64,000 nt of DNA from NCBI GenBank assembly GCA_964654545.1, contig CAZZIU010000003.1, positions 82,194 through 146,193 on the forward strand, in the 5' to 3' direction. This document shows positions 34,885 through 44,437 of the stretch, in pieces (positions within the stretch are counted from its first letter, which is position 1; each line of letters begins with the position of its first letter). Made by a program: the position numbers and the translations under genes. The notes beneath the pieces were generated by a model. It was not told the origin of the DNA, did no database searches, and worked only from the letters and a program-made list of their open reading frames with translations. The stretch comes from JABMOV01 sp964654545 (GTDB lineage: Bacteria > Fidelibacterota > Marinisomatia > Marinisomatales > JABMOV01).

Positions 34885-37079
34885 TGCAGAATCCTCTTGC
34901 CAGACTGGTTCCTCAACTAAGTGGAGAATATCCAAAACAATTCATGGACTTGTTACATAAGATATCTGTTCCCGATGGGAAAGATCGCATGTTGATTCGA
35001 GATGATTTGTGGAATGCTTATCAGTTTTCTTATAGTTGCCATGAAGGTCAGAAAAGACAAAGTGGCAAGCCCTATTTTGATCATTGCTACGAAGTTGCTA
35101 TGTCACTGGCAGAATGGAAAATGGATTATGGCACCGTCATGGGTGGGCTACTTCATGACGTGGTGGAAGATACAGATGTGTCGGTTGAAGAACTGACCAA
35201 GCGCTTTAATGAAGATGTTGCACGGTTGGTGGATGGAGTAACCAAACTTGGTGGAATTACTTTTTCCAGCAGAAAAGAGCAGCAAGCTGGCAATTTTATG
35301 AAATTGTTATTGTCTGTTGCCAAGGATTTACGAGTTATAATCATCAAATTTGCCGATCGTCTGCATAATATGAAAACCATTCAATATTTACCACAGATTA
35401 AGCAGCATCGAATCGCAATTGAAACTCGGGATGTGTACGCACCATTGGCTCATCGGCTTGGTATGGCACGCGTCAAATGGGAATTGGATGATTTAATCTT
35501 GAAAACCCTCCATCCAAATTCGTTCGAAGAAATTGAAACCAAACTCAAAGCAACGGACAAACAACGAACGAAATATATTAAGAGTGTCATTGACCCTGTG
35601 AAGCAAGAATTAATTAAATACGAAATTGATGCACAGGTATATGGCAGGCCTAAATCACATTCATCTATTCATGGGAAAATGGTTAGACGTGGGAAAAATT
35701 TTGAAGAAATCTACGATGTTTATGCCATCCGAATTATTGTGGATAAGATTGAGCATTGTTACTTAACGCTGGGCATTCTTCACCAAATGTATTCGCCTGT
35801 CCAGGACCGATTTAAAGATTTTATTGCCATGCCAAAATCCAATGGGTACCAATCCATTCACACCACTGTGGTTGGACCAAAAGGACAGATGGTAGAAATC
35901 CAGATTCGAACCCGTGAAATGGAAAGAACAGCAGAAATTGGTGTTGCAGCTCATTGGCGATACAAAGAAAACGGAAATAAAGCGGCTGATTTGGATTCCA
36001 ATATTAAGTGGTTACGTGAACTGGTGGATATTTTACAAAGTGAACGATCTGATCCGGCTGAATTTATGCACCTATTAAAGATAGATTTGTTTAACGATGA
36101 AATTTTTGTTTTTACTCCCAATGGCGATCTGATACAATTACCTATTGATGCCACACCAATTGATTTCGCATTTCAGATCCACACTGAATTGGGTATTCAT
36201 TGTATGGGCGCTAAAGTCAACCAAAAGGTAGTCCCACTTAATTCAAAACTGAAAAATGGTGATATAGTTGAAATTATTACCAGCCAGAATCAGCACCCAA
36301 GTTTGGGTTGGTTGAAATTTGCCATAACCGGTAAAGCGCGCAATCACATCAATAAGTATTTGCGCAATATCAGGCAGGAAGAAAGCATCAAGCTTGGAAA
36401 CGAAATACTGGAAAAAACCCTGCGGCGACTCAAATTGTACAGTGAGCTAAAGTCCATAAAGGAATCCCACGAACAATTTGGGTACAAATCAAGTGAAGCG
36501 TTCATTGAAGCAATTGGAAATGGCACCGTTACTATCAGAGAAATCTTTAAAAAATTACGTCCAGGAGATGAGACATCACTTGAGGAATCAGCTGAAAATG
36601 CCTCTCGAAGTTTTATTGATTATGCGCGCTCAACAGCAAAGGGTATTAAACTCCAAGGCATCAGCAATGTCATGGTTCAATTTGCAAAATGTTGCAATCC
36701 AATACCAGGTGACGACATGATTGGTTTTGTAACGCGGGGCCGTGGAATTACCGTCCATCGCTCCGACTGTAGAAGCCTGCCATTATTATCAGAAGAATCA
36801 GATCGCCTAATACCGGTGGACTGGGATGTGGCACGCAGCGATGTTTTTAAAGTGAGAATCAAGGTAGTAGCAGAAGATGCCAAAGGACAATTAAAAACAA
36901 TGACCGAAGCTATCTCTTCTGAAAACATCAATATTACCAGCGTGGATTTAAAAGTTAGAGACAATATAGCAACCGCTTATTTTATTATTGAAGTACGAAA
37001 CGCAAAACAATTAGATCGAATTATCAAAAAATTAACAAAAATACAAGGAATTGACTACGTAGAAAGGACAGGACAATAA
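34884..37079 (+). CDS. rel: bifunctional (p)ppGpp synthetase/hydrolase RelA/SpoT (Rel)
   Basis: 731 residues. HD hydrolase domain with His67, His91-Asp92 (LLHDVVEDT) and FADRLHNMKT; synthetase domain with R309-F-K-D312 (the RxKD form seen in bifunctional enzymes) and MPKSNGYQSIHT; TGS domain (about 410-470), a cysteine-containing region with KCCNPIPGDD, and an ACT domain (about 655-731). Both activities look intact, so this is probably the housekeeping Rel that makes and degrades (p)ppGpp in response to starvation. TAATG couplings join it to dnaB and to the HU gene. Confidence 0.96.
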   Translation: MQNPLARLVPQLSGEYPKQFMDLLHKISVPDGKDRMLIRDDLWNAYQFSYSCHEGQKRQSGKPYFDHCYEVAMSLAEWKMDYGTVMGGLLHDVVEDTDVSVEELTKRFNEDVARLVDGVTKLGGITFSSRKEQQAGNFMKLLLSVAKDLRVIIIKFADRLHNMKTIQYLPQIKQHRIAIETRDVYAPLAHRLGMARVKWELDDLILKTLHPNSFEEIETKLKATDKQRTKYIKSVIDPVKQELIKYEIDAQVYGRPKSHSSIHGKMVRRGKNFEEIYDVYAIRIIVDKIEHCYLTLGILHQMYSPVQDRFKDFIAMPKSNGYQSIHTTVVGPKGQMVEIQIRTREMERTAEIGVAAHWRYKENGNKAADLDSNIKWLRELVDILQSERSDPAEFMHLLKIDLFNDEIFVFTPNGDLIQLPIDATPIDFAFQIHTELGIHCMGAKVNQKVVPLNSKLKNGDIVEIITSQNQHPSLGWLKFAITGKARNHINKYLRNIRQEESIKLGNEILEKTLRRLKLYSELKSIKESHEQFGYKSSEAFIEAIGNGTVTIREIFKKLRPGDETSLEESAENASRSFIDYARSTAKGIKLQGISNVMVQFAKCCNPIPGDDMIGFVTRGRGITVHRSDCRSLPLLSEESDRLIPVDWDVARSDVFKVRIKVVAEDAKGQLKTMTEAISSENINITSVDLKVRDNIATAYFIIEVRNAKQLDRIIKKLTKIQGIDYVERTGQ

Positions 37080-37393
37080 TGGACAAAAAAACATATACAA
37101 AGAAGGAAATCGCAAAAAAAGTAGCATCCCGATTGGATGCAACCATGGATAATTCTGCAAAATATGTTGATGAAGTATTCACGGTAATGCGAGAAATGTT
37201 AACAGATGATCGTCCATCAGTGCGCATTGAAATCAGAAATTTTGGTGTATTTGAAGTCAAGCAAACCAAAGCTAAACCAAGGGCAAGGAATCCTCGTACA
37301 AACGAAGAAATATTTGTTCCTGCACACAGAAAAACCCATTTTAAACCTGGTAAACTCCTAAAATCTTATTTATCCAAGCCCATCCAACGTTAA
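37079..37393 (+). CDS. HU/IHF-family DNA-binding protein
   Basis: 104 residues, slightly longer than HU. The N-terminal helices (YTKKEIAKKVASRL) and the beta-arm signature FGVFEVKQTKAKPRARNPRTN followed by HFKPGKLLK are typical. The arm motif ArgAsnPro binds and bends DNA. It may be HU or an IHF-like subunit; no second subunit is in the window. Confidence 0.93.
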   Translation: MDKKTYTKKEIAKKVASRLDATMDNSAKYVDEVFTVMREMLTDDRPSVRIEIRNFGVFEVKQTKAKPRARNPRTNEEIFVPAHRKTHFKPGKLLKSYLSKPIQR

Positions 37394-37421
37394 TTATAAT
37401 AGAAAGTGAGGATCGTTCAAA

Positions 37422-37835
37422 GTGGGACGTATTCTCGGTATAGATTATGGAACCCAGCGGATCGGATTAGCTTTATCTGATCCGCTTCATATTATTGCTT
37501 CACCATTCCAAACGCTGGTCTACCGGGGTCTGGAAGAATGTATTCACTCTATTCAAGGTATTATTACAGATAAGGAAGTGGAACTAATTGTGTTGGGCCT
37601 TCCGTTGGGAATGAAAAACCAAGAGACTGAAATGACCAAACAAGTCCGTGTTTTTGCCCAGGCTCTTGAAGTATTGAAATTACCCATTCAATTTCTAGAT
37701 GAGCGATTATCCTCAATAAGTGCTGAAAAGTCATTGATCCAGCAACAGGTAAAAACCGGCCACAATAAAGCATTGATTGATCAACGCGCAGCAGCAATAG
37801 TGCTTCAGCAATACTTGGACACGAAGAACAGATGA
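37422..37835 (+). CDS. ruvX: Holliday junction resolvase-like protein RuvX/YqgF
   Basis: 137 residues from a GTG start with Shine-Dalgarno GAGGA. RNase H-like fold with GIDYGTQRIGLALSDP, VLGLPLGMKNQETE and FLDERLSSISAE. In E. coli YqgF takes part in 16S rRNA 5'-end processing; a resolvase role has been proposed. The stop overlaps the lnt start (ATGA). Confidence 0.94.
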   Translation: MGRILGIDYGTQRIGLALSDPLHIIASPFQTLVYRGLEECIHSIQGIITDKEVELIVLGLPLGMKNQETEMTKQVRVFAQALEVLKLPIQFLDERLSSISAEKSLIQQQVKTGHNKALIDQRAAAIVLQQYLDTKNR

Positions 37836-39337
37836 GGACGTTGCTAAATTTACGTTCCTGGCAATTGTCGGTTATTTCCGGATTGTTGATTGGACTCTCT
37901 TTCCATCCTCCTTTGCATATGGGATTTCTTATTTGGGTTGGGTTTGTGCCACTGATCCATATTATCCTTACATCTGGGCCGCGTCGGGCGGCGAAATACG
38001 CATACTATGCTTCCGTTCTGGCCAATTTTATAGCATTCCATTGGATTGGTCTAAATAATGGTGCAACAATTGGTCCTGTATTGCTTTCATTATTAGGGGC
38101 AGTGTTATATCTTGGAATTTTCTGGTACGTCATTGGTTATATTGCTGTAAGCGTCGCACCTATAATTTCGCCCTTATTTTTTCTTCCCATAGGATGGTCT
38201 GCTATGGAGTGGGTTCGAAGTCTGGGACCGTTGGGATTTCCATGGGCAAATCTGGCACTGTCGCAGACAAATTATTTGCCACTGATTCAAATAGCAGACA
38301 TTACCGGTTCGTACGGGATCACATTTTGGATTTTAATGATCAATGCAGGTATATATCTAATAATTACTGAAAAACGACCCAAGCGATATATCGCGTTTAC
38401 TTCTGCACTGTTTGTCTTTACTGCCTTGTATGGGTTCTTCAGAATTTCTGTACTTGAATCTGAGCCAATTTATAAAAGGGTAGAAATTGCAGTGACGCAA
38501 CCAAATATAGACCCGAATGAAAAATGGGATCGAGAAAACAAAACCATGGTGTACCAATTAATGGATTCTTTGCATGTGGTTGCGAATGAACTTTCACCTG
38601 ATTTGATTTTGTGGCCTGAAACCGCCCTGCCTACATATTTACGCCTCTCAAGGAGTACGCGAAATAAGATAATGAAACGGATCCAGTCCTACAATATACC
38701 TTTGCTTAGTGGAACAGTAGATCGGCGGGTGAATCAGGATGGTGAGACAGAATATTTTAATGGATCAATATATTTGAAGGAAAATGGGTCCTTTGAGATG
38801 TACAATAAAGTACTTCTTGTTCCATTTGCTGAATATATACCATTTACAAAGAAATTTCCGATTTTAAAGAAATTGAATTTTGGACAGGGGAACTTTACAC
38901 AGGGTACTGACTATACTGTATTTAACCTGGATTCAATTCGCTTTTCCAATGTGATTTGTTATGAATCCAGTATCCCAGGTGTCGTGCGAAAATTTATTAA
39001 TCAAGGAGCCCAGTTCATTACAATCGAAGCCAACGATGGGTATTTGGGAAACAGTGCGGGTCCCTATCAACATTTTGCATTGGCAAAACTCCGATCCGTT
39101 GAAAATCGAGTGCCTATTGTTCGAAGTGCTAATACGGGAATATCAGGAGCTTTTAATGTGGTAGGGAGGGTTCAGCATCAGGTTCCTATTGGCGAAACCG
39201 CCGTTTTTTTAGCGAGGATTGACTGCATTTATATTGATTCCATCTATACACGATTCGGGGATGTATTTGCTGTGTTATGTTTGGTGATAACTTTGATAGT
39301 ACTAGGAGCTACTTTATGGCAACATTTCAGCGTTTAA
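37832..39337 (+). CDS. lnt: apolipoprotein N-acyltransferase
   Basis: 501 residues. About seven N-terminal membrane segments (1-195), then a nitrilase-like domain with the Glu-Lys-Cys triad: LWPETALP, NKVLLVPFAEYIPF and NVICYESSIPG. It adds the third acyl chain to lipoproteins in the inner membrane, a marker for a Gram-negative type envelope, in line with the lipoproteins predicted here. Confidence 0.95.
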   Translation: MRTLLNLRSWQLSVISGLLIGLSFHPPLHMGFLIWVGFVPLIHIILTSGPRRAAKYAYYASVLANFIAFHWIGLNNGATIGPVLLSLLGAVLYLGIFWYVIGYIAVSVAPIISPLFFLPIGWSAMEWVRSLGPLGFPWANLALSQTNYLPLIQIADITGSYGITFWILMINAGIYLIITEKRPKRYIAFTSALFVFTALYGFFRISVLESEPIYKRVEIAVTQPNIDPNEKWDRENKTMVYQLMDSLHVVANELSPDLILWPETALPTYLRLSRSTRNKIMKRIQSYNIPLLSGTVDRRVNQDGETEYFNGSIYLKENGSFEMYNKVLLVPFAEYIPFTKKFPILKKLNFGQGNFTQGTDYTVFNLDSIRFSNVICYESSIPGVVRKFINQGAQFITIEANDGYLGNSAGPYQHFALAKLRSVENRVPIVRSANTGISGAFNVVGRVQHQVPIGETAVFLARIDCIYIDSIYTRFGDVFAVLCLVITLIVLGATLWQHFSV

Positions 39338-39936
39338 TTCTTTGCGTAATATTTTGTTTATCACTGGTAAGTGGTCAAAACAAAGGCGCTAGAATTTCAC
39401 CCGTATTAAAATCAATTGTTATTCCCGGGACCGGTGAATTTCAGCTCAATAAAATTGAGCGAGGACGTGCCTTTTTACTGACGGAAGGTTTTTTATGGCT
39501 GTCGTACTTAACCAGCACCCATGCCTCACATTATCAGGATCACACCATGCGGAGTTTTGCTGCTGACCATGCAGGAGTTGATATCCACAGGAAAACCGAT
39601 CAATTTTGGATTGATATTGGGAATTATGCATCCTTGGATGCTTTTAATGCAGAACATGCCCGCTGGCGCGAAGTGGATGTGATGTACGATGAAGGAGGTA
39701 CTTGGGAATGGTCATGGGATAACTCCAGAAACCAAAAAAAATTCGAAGTATACAGAATTAATCGTGACTTATGGGCGTTATCCGGAAAATTTATTATTGG
39801 CGGAATAGTAATGAACCACATCATATCCGGAATTGATGCACTGTATCTGAATCGACAATTAGAAGGCCATTCCTTTACGCTGACTCCACAGGTTTCAGGT
39901 AGCGGAAGCAATTTCGTTTTTTCAATAACTTTGTAG
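39316..39936 (+). CDS. hypothetical secreted/membrane protein, DUF5683-like
   Basis: 206 residues from the ATG at 39316, which has AGGAG at 39304-39308; the frame is open upstream into lnt and the start overlaps lnt by 22 bases. A signal peptide (about 1-20) is followed by a segment with SPVLKSIVIPGTGEFQLNK, similar to the PG-x-GQ motif of DUF5683 proteins from Bacteroidetes, a hydrophobic turn, and a long polar part. A second hydrophobic stretch lies near 165-185. The function is unknown; the ending is a beta-strand-like NFVFSITL. Confidence 0.55.
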   Translation: MATFQRLILCVIFCLSLVSGQNKGARISPVLKSIVIPGTGEFQLNKIERGRAFLLTEGFLWLSYLTSTHASHYQDHTMRSFAADHAGVDIHRKTDQFWIDIGNYASLDAFNAEHARWREVDVMYDEGGTWEWSWDNSRNQKKFEVYRINRDLWALSGKFIIGGIVMNHIISGIDALYLNRQLEGHSFTLTPQVSGSGSNFVFSITL

Positions 39937-39937
39937 G

Positions 39938-40648
39938 ATGAATCCTCTAGCGAAACTCTGGGTATTCCTGGTAATAGTTATTTCTGCCATTAGTGTGACT
40001 ACCTGGATGCCCATCCTTTTTATCACCGGTTTGTGTGTGGCAATTTTATTCATCTATAAAGCGCCGTTGTATGTAAAAGTGAAATCATTCCTTCTGCTAC
40101 TACCTACTATGTTTTTTCTTTATACGATTATTTCCGCCATCATCCTTCGCAACCCGCTTGAAGTCGTGTTGCAACAAGCAGGATTTATTTCTATTAAGTT
40201 TTTTTGTATGATTATTATGATGGGATTGTATCTTGAATTCGGTGATGGTGCGAAATTGATACCTGCTTTACGAACATTATGGATGCGTTTAAATAAACCG
40301 TGGAAGTCCATGGAATATGCTTTTTTGTTTTCAGCCCTGGTTCTACGATTTTTTCCAGCATTTCAAATGGAATGGGAAACAATGAAACATTCCAACAAAG
40401 CACTAGGTATTCCTGAGGATAAATCATTAATACTCCGTGTTAAACAACTTATCCAATATTTACCGGGTATGATATTGTCCCACTATCAGCAGGCAGAATC
40501 GGTAGCCCAGCAGATGATAGGTCGTGGATTTGGTAAGTCGTTTCCACGAACAGTAGCAAATCCTATCGATTGGAAAATGTGGGATACGATGTTGGTTATA
40601 ACCACACCAATATTCATCATTTGGATTTATCAAATTGCAGCGCTATAA
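39938..40648 (+). CDS. energy-coupling factor (ECF) transporter T component, CbiQ/EcfT-like
   Basis: 236 residues. About five membrane helices, with a central cytoplasmic part around 120-200 that contains AQQMIGRGFGK near 191-201, equivalent to the Ala-Arg-Gly signatures in EcfT coupling helices. EcfT links two ABC ATPases to a substrate-binding S component for vitamin or metal uptake. Neither the ATPases nor an S component lie next to it, so it would have to use partners encoded elsewhere. It ends inside the truA start. Confidence 0.7.
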   Translation: MNPLAKLWVFLVIVISAISVTTWMPILFITGLCVAILFIYKAPLYVKVKSFLLLLPTMFFLYTIISAIILRNPLEVVLQQAGFISIKFFCMIIMMGLYLEFGDGAKLIPALRTLWMRLNKPWKSMEYAFLFSALVLRFFPAFQMEWETMKHSNKALGIPEDKSLILRVKQLIQYLPGMILSHYQQAESVAQQMIGRGFGKSFPRTVANPIDWKMWDTMLVITTPIFIIWIYQIAAL

Positions 40649-41366
40649 AACCGTATTACAGTACGATGGAAGTTACTTTTTTGGCTGGCAATTGCAAGCC
40701 GAAAAAAGAACAGTTCAGGGAGAGTTAGAAGGAGCATTACATCCGCTGGGAGCGGGAGAAAGAATTAAAGTTATAGGTGCGGGTCGAACAGATACGGGAG
40801 TGCATGCATTTGGTCAGGTTGCTCATTTTGATTTAGACACAACCCATTCGCTTGTGGATATTAAAAATGCTCTTAATGCACGGACACACGAAGCAATAGA
40901 TATTCTATCAGTAGAAAAGGTAAGCGAAGATTTTCACGCCCGCTTTTCTGCAAAAGTTCGCCACTATATCTACCAAATATTTACCGGAACAAGTCTTTTG
41001 TATCGAAATCAAGCCTGGCCAGTCCAGACCATTGATGTGGATTATTTACAATCCTTGACATCACCTATCCTTGGGACTCACGATTTTTTATCCTTTTCAA
41101 AATTTAATCCTGAGTTGGGAAATACCAATTGTACCATTTACGATGCGCGATGGATGATGGAGAAATCCATGGTCACTTTCCATATTAGAGCAAACAGATT
41201 TTTACATCATATGGTTCGGTATCTGGTTGGGACAATGATTGCAGTAACCCAGGAAAAGGTTGCTGAAAACGATTTCGTATCCTTAGTAAATTTACCACGG
41301 CGTGATGTTCATATTTTCAAAGCTCCGCCTAATGGACTTATATTGAACCAAGTAAGTTATGATTAA
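40635..41366 (+). CDS. truA: tRNA pseudouridine(38-40) synthase
   Basis: 243 residues from a TTG overlapping the previous gene by 14 bases. The catalytic Asp53 is in GAGRTDTGVHA; YDGSYFFGWQ and NRFLHHMVRYLVGTM are further TruA motifs. It makes pseudouridine in the tRNA anticodon stem-loop. Confidence 0.95.
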   Translation: MQRYKTVLQYDGSYFFGWQLQAEKRTVQGELEGALHPLGAGERIKVIGAGRTDTGVHAFGQVAHFDLDTTHSLVDIKNALNARTHEAIDILSVEKVSEDFHARFSAKVRHYIYQIFTGTSLLYRNQAWPVQTIDVDYLQSLTSPILGTHDFLSFSKFNPELGNTNCTIYDARWMMEKSMVTFHIRANRFLHHMVRYLVGTMIAVTQEKVAENDFVSLVNLPRRDVHIFKAPPNGLILNQVSYD

Positions 41367-42453
41367 GAAATTACTCACCATCGTTCTAGCGTTGCTGGTA
41401 AACCAAATTTTGTTGGCACAAGATATTGGTGTTTCACGGCAAAATGCCATAACCAGGGCAGTAAGAAGCGTCAGTCCTGCGGTAGCAAGCATCAACGTGG
41501 TTCAATATCGTCAGGTTTCACGACAATCACCGTATGTGGATCCATTTTTTCAATACTTTTTTCCCTATTCGCTGGAACCCAAAAAAGTACTTAGTTCAGG
41601 ATCAGGAGTAGTTATTAGTCCTGATGGATATGTATTGACAAATAATCACGTGGTGGAAAATGCCAGTGAAATTGTGGTGACTTTACCTGGTGGTGAAGAA
41701 CACACCGCTGAGTTGGTAGGCTCAGATAAAGTTTCAGATCTGGCCTTATTAAAGCTTGGTGGACGCAATTACCCATATGCCAGACTTGGGGATTCAGATG
41801 AATTAATTATTGGTGAATGGGTCATAGCTCTGGGTAATCCATTGGGTCTTTTCGACATAAGCCAGCAACCCACCGCTACCGTTGGTATTGTGAGTGCAAC
41901 CAATATGGATTTTGGTCGACAAAAAGGTGGACAAATATTCCAGGATATGATTCAAACAGATGCGTCTATTAACCGTGGAAATAGCGGAGGGCCGCTGGTA
42001 AATGCCAATGGAGAAGTCATTGGCATCAATACCTTTATTTACACAGGATCAGATTTTGATCAGGGTTCTATAGGGATTGGATTTGCAATTCCAATTAACC
42101 ATGCGAAAGAAATTGCGGAAGAATTAAAAAACCGGGGACGGATTGATCGCAGTTTTTCCACAGGATTACACGTACAACCATTGACAAAAAAAATAGCTGG
42201 ATATCTGGATATTCCTTTTACTACGGGAGTCATTATTGTTGAAATAGAGGATGGCAGCACGGCAGACAAATCCGGGTTACAGACAGCCGATGTAATCGTC
42301 AGCGTTAATAATGTGGAAGTATCCAGTGCGCAAGAAGTTTTTGATGTCATAGAAAAAGAAGATCTGCGTCCTGGCGATAAAATCAGTCTAGACGTGTACC
42401 GCGATGGAAAAAGGAAAAAAATCCGCATGGAACTTGGTAAAGTAGGAGATTGA
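41359..42453 (+). CDS. HtrA/Deg-family periplasmic serine protease
   Basis: 364 residues with a signal peptide (about 1-20). The trypsin-like domain has the full triad: His97 (TNNHVV), Asp127 (SDLALL) and Ser209 (GNSGGPL). One C-terminal PDZ domain (about 260-360) follows, so it resembles DegS/HhoA types rather than DegP, which has two. The long N-terminal insert of about 25 residues between the signal and the first strand is rich in Tyr and Phe (YVDPFFQYFFPYSL), the LA-like loop. Acts in envelope protein quality control. Confidence 0.93.
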   Translation: MIKKLLTIVLALLVNQILLAQDIGVSRQNAITRAVRSVSPAVASINVVQYRQVSRQSPYVDPFFQYFFPYSLEPKKVLSSGSGVVISPDGYVLTNNHVVENASEIVVTLPGGEEHTAELVGSDKVSDLALLKLGGRNYPYARLGDSDELIIGEWVIALGNPLGLFDISQQPTATVGIVSATNMDFGRQKGGQIFQDMIQTDASINRGNSGGPLVNANGEVIGINTFIYTGSDFDQGSIGIGFAIPINHAKEIAEELKNRGRIDRSFSTGLHVQPLTKKIAGYLDIPFTTGVIIVEIEDGSTADKSGLQTADVIVSVNNVEVSSAQEVFDVIEKEDLRPGDKISLDVYRDGKRKKIRMELGKVGD

Positions 42454-43100
42454 CAATTCAAATCGCGAAAGAAGGAAACACAATAATTATTGCTGGTTTA
42501 ATTGTCACTTTAATTTTTATTGTACTGGCTCAGAATTTTGAAGCCGTCTGGCTGACAGTGGCATCAATGGTAATGGTATTATATACCGGATTTTGCATCA
42601 ATTTTTTTCGAGATCCACGCCGATTAATCCCAGTTGGCGATAATCTTCTTGTATCAAGTGCAGATGGACAAGTCGTTAAAATCGCAGAAATTAATTCACC
42701 TCATCATGGTGGTAAGGCAACTGTGGTTTCTGTCTTTCTGAATGTATTTAATGTGCATGCGAACCGTATTCCAATGGATGGTATTGTGGAAACGGTTGAA
42801 CATTTCCCGGGCAAATTTCTGGCAGCCTTTGATCATCGGGCGTCGGATGAGAATGAGCGCTCAGTTACGGTATATACAACAGATTCAGGGAAAATAGTAT
42901 TAAAACAAATCGCCGGTCTCATTGCCAGAAGAATCCTGAATTATTCCAAGCCAGGTGTGGAAGTAAAACATGGCGAAAAGATGGGATTTATCATGTTTGG
43001 TTCACGAACAGATATTATATTCCCTACAGACTTTATTGTAAAAGTCAATGAAGGTCAAAAAGTTGTGGGAGGAGAAACAATCCTGGCGGAGTTAACATGA
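42450..43100 (+). CDS. psd: phosphatidylserine decarboxylase, short type
   Basis: 216 residues from a TTG overlapping the htrA stop (TTGA). Two N-terminal hydrophobic helices (12-28, 32-50), FFRDPRR, then VVSVFLNVFNVHANRIP, and the self-cleavage site GFIMFGSRTDI with Gly184-Ser185. Cleavage there creates the pyruvoyl cofactor. It converts phosphatidylserine to phosphatidylethanolamine. The compact form is common in FCB bacteria and in archaeal archaetidylserine decarboxylases, so the substrate could in principle also be an ether lipid. pssA follows. Confidence 0.94.
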   Translation: MTIQIAKEGNTIIIAGLIVTLIFIVLAQNFEAVWLTVASMVMVLYTGFCINFFRDPRRLIPVGDNLLVSSADGQVVKIAEINSPHHGGKATVVSVFLNVFNVHANRIPMDGIVETVEHFPGKFLAAFDHRASDENERSVTVYTTDSGKIVLKQIAGLIARRILNYSKPGVEVKHGEKMGFIMFGSRTDIIFPTDFIVKVNEGQKVVGGETILAELT

Positions 43101-43864
43101 GACGAAGAAACCCGAATCAAGCACGCCGAAAAATAAATAAACGCGTCATACCTAATATTTTTACTGTACTAAATATGTTTCTGGGATTTATGGCTATTAC
43201 CCAACTCATAAAGGGACGGTTAGAGTTGGCAGGATGGTTAATCATAAGTGCCGGTGCTATGGATGCCATAGATGGGAAACTTGCACGTTTGTTTGGTATA
43301 CCTTCCAAATTTGGTACCGAATTTGATTCATTTGCTGATACCATATCATTTTGTGTGGCACCGGCACTGCTGATCTATGTTTCATGGGTAAATGGATTAC
43401 CACCACTTTTGGCAGGAATTATATCATTCACACCAATTCTTTTCGGCACCATCAGGTTGGCACGCTTTAATCTACTACAGGAGGAGAGCCCTACTTCCTA
43501 TTTTATCGGTATTACAACACCCTTATCCGCGCTCGGATTATTTAGTTACTCCATGTTTTCACAGGAAGTCTATGGGAATCTAGGCGATCCACGGATAGGC
43601 TTATTCCTGGCAGTAATGTTGGGCGCAATGATGATCAGTCCTATTCGATTCAGCAAATTTCCATTACTTTCATTCAAGGTAAGTTCTGCAAATACATTCA
43701 GTCTGGTCGGAGTTTTTGCAACCATGATCGCTATCATCATCTGGAAGGGTTTGGTGATCTTTCCGCTATTTCTTATTTATGTGACATGGAGCATTGTAAA
43801 CTGGATGATTCACCCCCATAGATTTGAATTGGATCACACCCTATTTGATGACGATACACCGTAA
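43097..43864 (+). CDS. pssA: CDP-diacylglycerol--serine O-phosphatidyltransferase
   Basis: 255 residues. The CDP-alcohol phosphotransferase signature D-x2-DG-x2-AR-x8-G-x3-D-x3-D is seen from the DAIDGKLARL segment to EFDSFAD (about 55-80). Eight or so membrane helices. It makes phosphatidylserine, the substrate of the upstream psd product. Its stop overlaps the ATG of the next gene by one base. Confidence 0.93.
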   Translation: MRRRNPNQARRKINKRVIPNIFTVLNMFLGFMAITQLIKGRLELAGWLIISAGAMDAIDGKLARLFGIPSKFGTEFDSFADTISFCVAPALLIYVSWVNGLPPLLAGIISFTPILFGTIRLARFNLLQEESPTSYFIGITTPLSALGLFSYSMFSQEVYGNLGDPRIGLFLAVMLGAMMISPIRFSKFPLLSFKVSSANTFSLVGVFATMIAIIIWKGLVIFPLFLIYVTWSIVNWMIHPHRFELDHTLFDDDTP

Positions 43865-44151
43865 TGAATAAACGAAAAATCTCAATAATATTTCTGGTAT
43901 TGCTGTTAGGTGCAATGCTTGGTACCGTATTAGGCCAAATTTTAGGATGGATCCTGCCAGAAAGTGTTGTTCGTGATTTTTTTCTTCTTAGTGCGGATTT
44001 TTCATTGGGTGGATTGATCGGCAGTGAAACTGGGGTTATTAACCTAAATCTTGGGTTTTTAACCGTACAGTTTGGTCTTGCGCTAACCATTAACTTTACC
44101 ACCATCATAGGATTGGCTACCGCATATTATTTTTTGCGGTATTTCCGTTAA
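43864..44151 (+). CDS. DUF4321 family small membrane protein
   Basis: 95 residues. Two or three hydrophobic segments, with LLLGAMLGTVLGQILG at the start and LGFLTVQFGLALTINFTTIIGL near the C-terminus, match the DUF4321 type. Function unknown. It sits between the phospholipid genes and tatA with short spacings, so it is part of the same transcript. Confidence 0.7.
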   Translation: MNKRKISIIFLVLLLGAMLGTVLGQILGWILPESVVRDFFLLSADFSLGGLIGSETGVINLNLGFLTVQFGLALTINFTTIIGLATAYYFLRYFR

Positions 44152-44189
44152 CATTCCTGTTAAATTTTGATACAACACGGGAGCATATT

Positions 44190-44414
44190 ATGAGTATCAT
44201 GGACATTCATTTGGCGATATTAAATTTGGGTTATGGTGAGATTCTGCTCATATTTTTGGTCATTTTACTGTTATTCGGTGCCAAACGTTTACCTGAATTA
44301 GCAAAAGGACTTGGTCAAGGAATAAGAGAATTCAAAGGGGCAGTAGATGGTGCAAAAAAAGAAATCGATGATGCCACCAAGAAAGTCGATTTGGATTCAA
44401 ACGACCCTGAATAA
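44190..44414 (+). CDS. tatA: Sec-independent translocase subunit TatA
   Basis: 74 residues. Transmembrane segment (GEILLIFLVILLLF), the FGAKRLPELAKGLGQGIREFKGA motif with the conserved Phe-Gly hinge, and an acidic/basic amphipathic tail. It multimerises to form the Tat channel. tatC is not in the window. It is the last gene of the block that begins at yicC and is followed by a strong terminator. Confidence 0.94.
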   Translation: MSIMDIHLAILNLGYGEILLIFLVILLLFGAKRLPELAKGLGQGIREFKGAVDGAKKEIDDATKKVDLDSNDPE

Positions 44415-44437
44415 AACATCAAACGTATTCCTATTAT

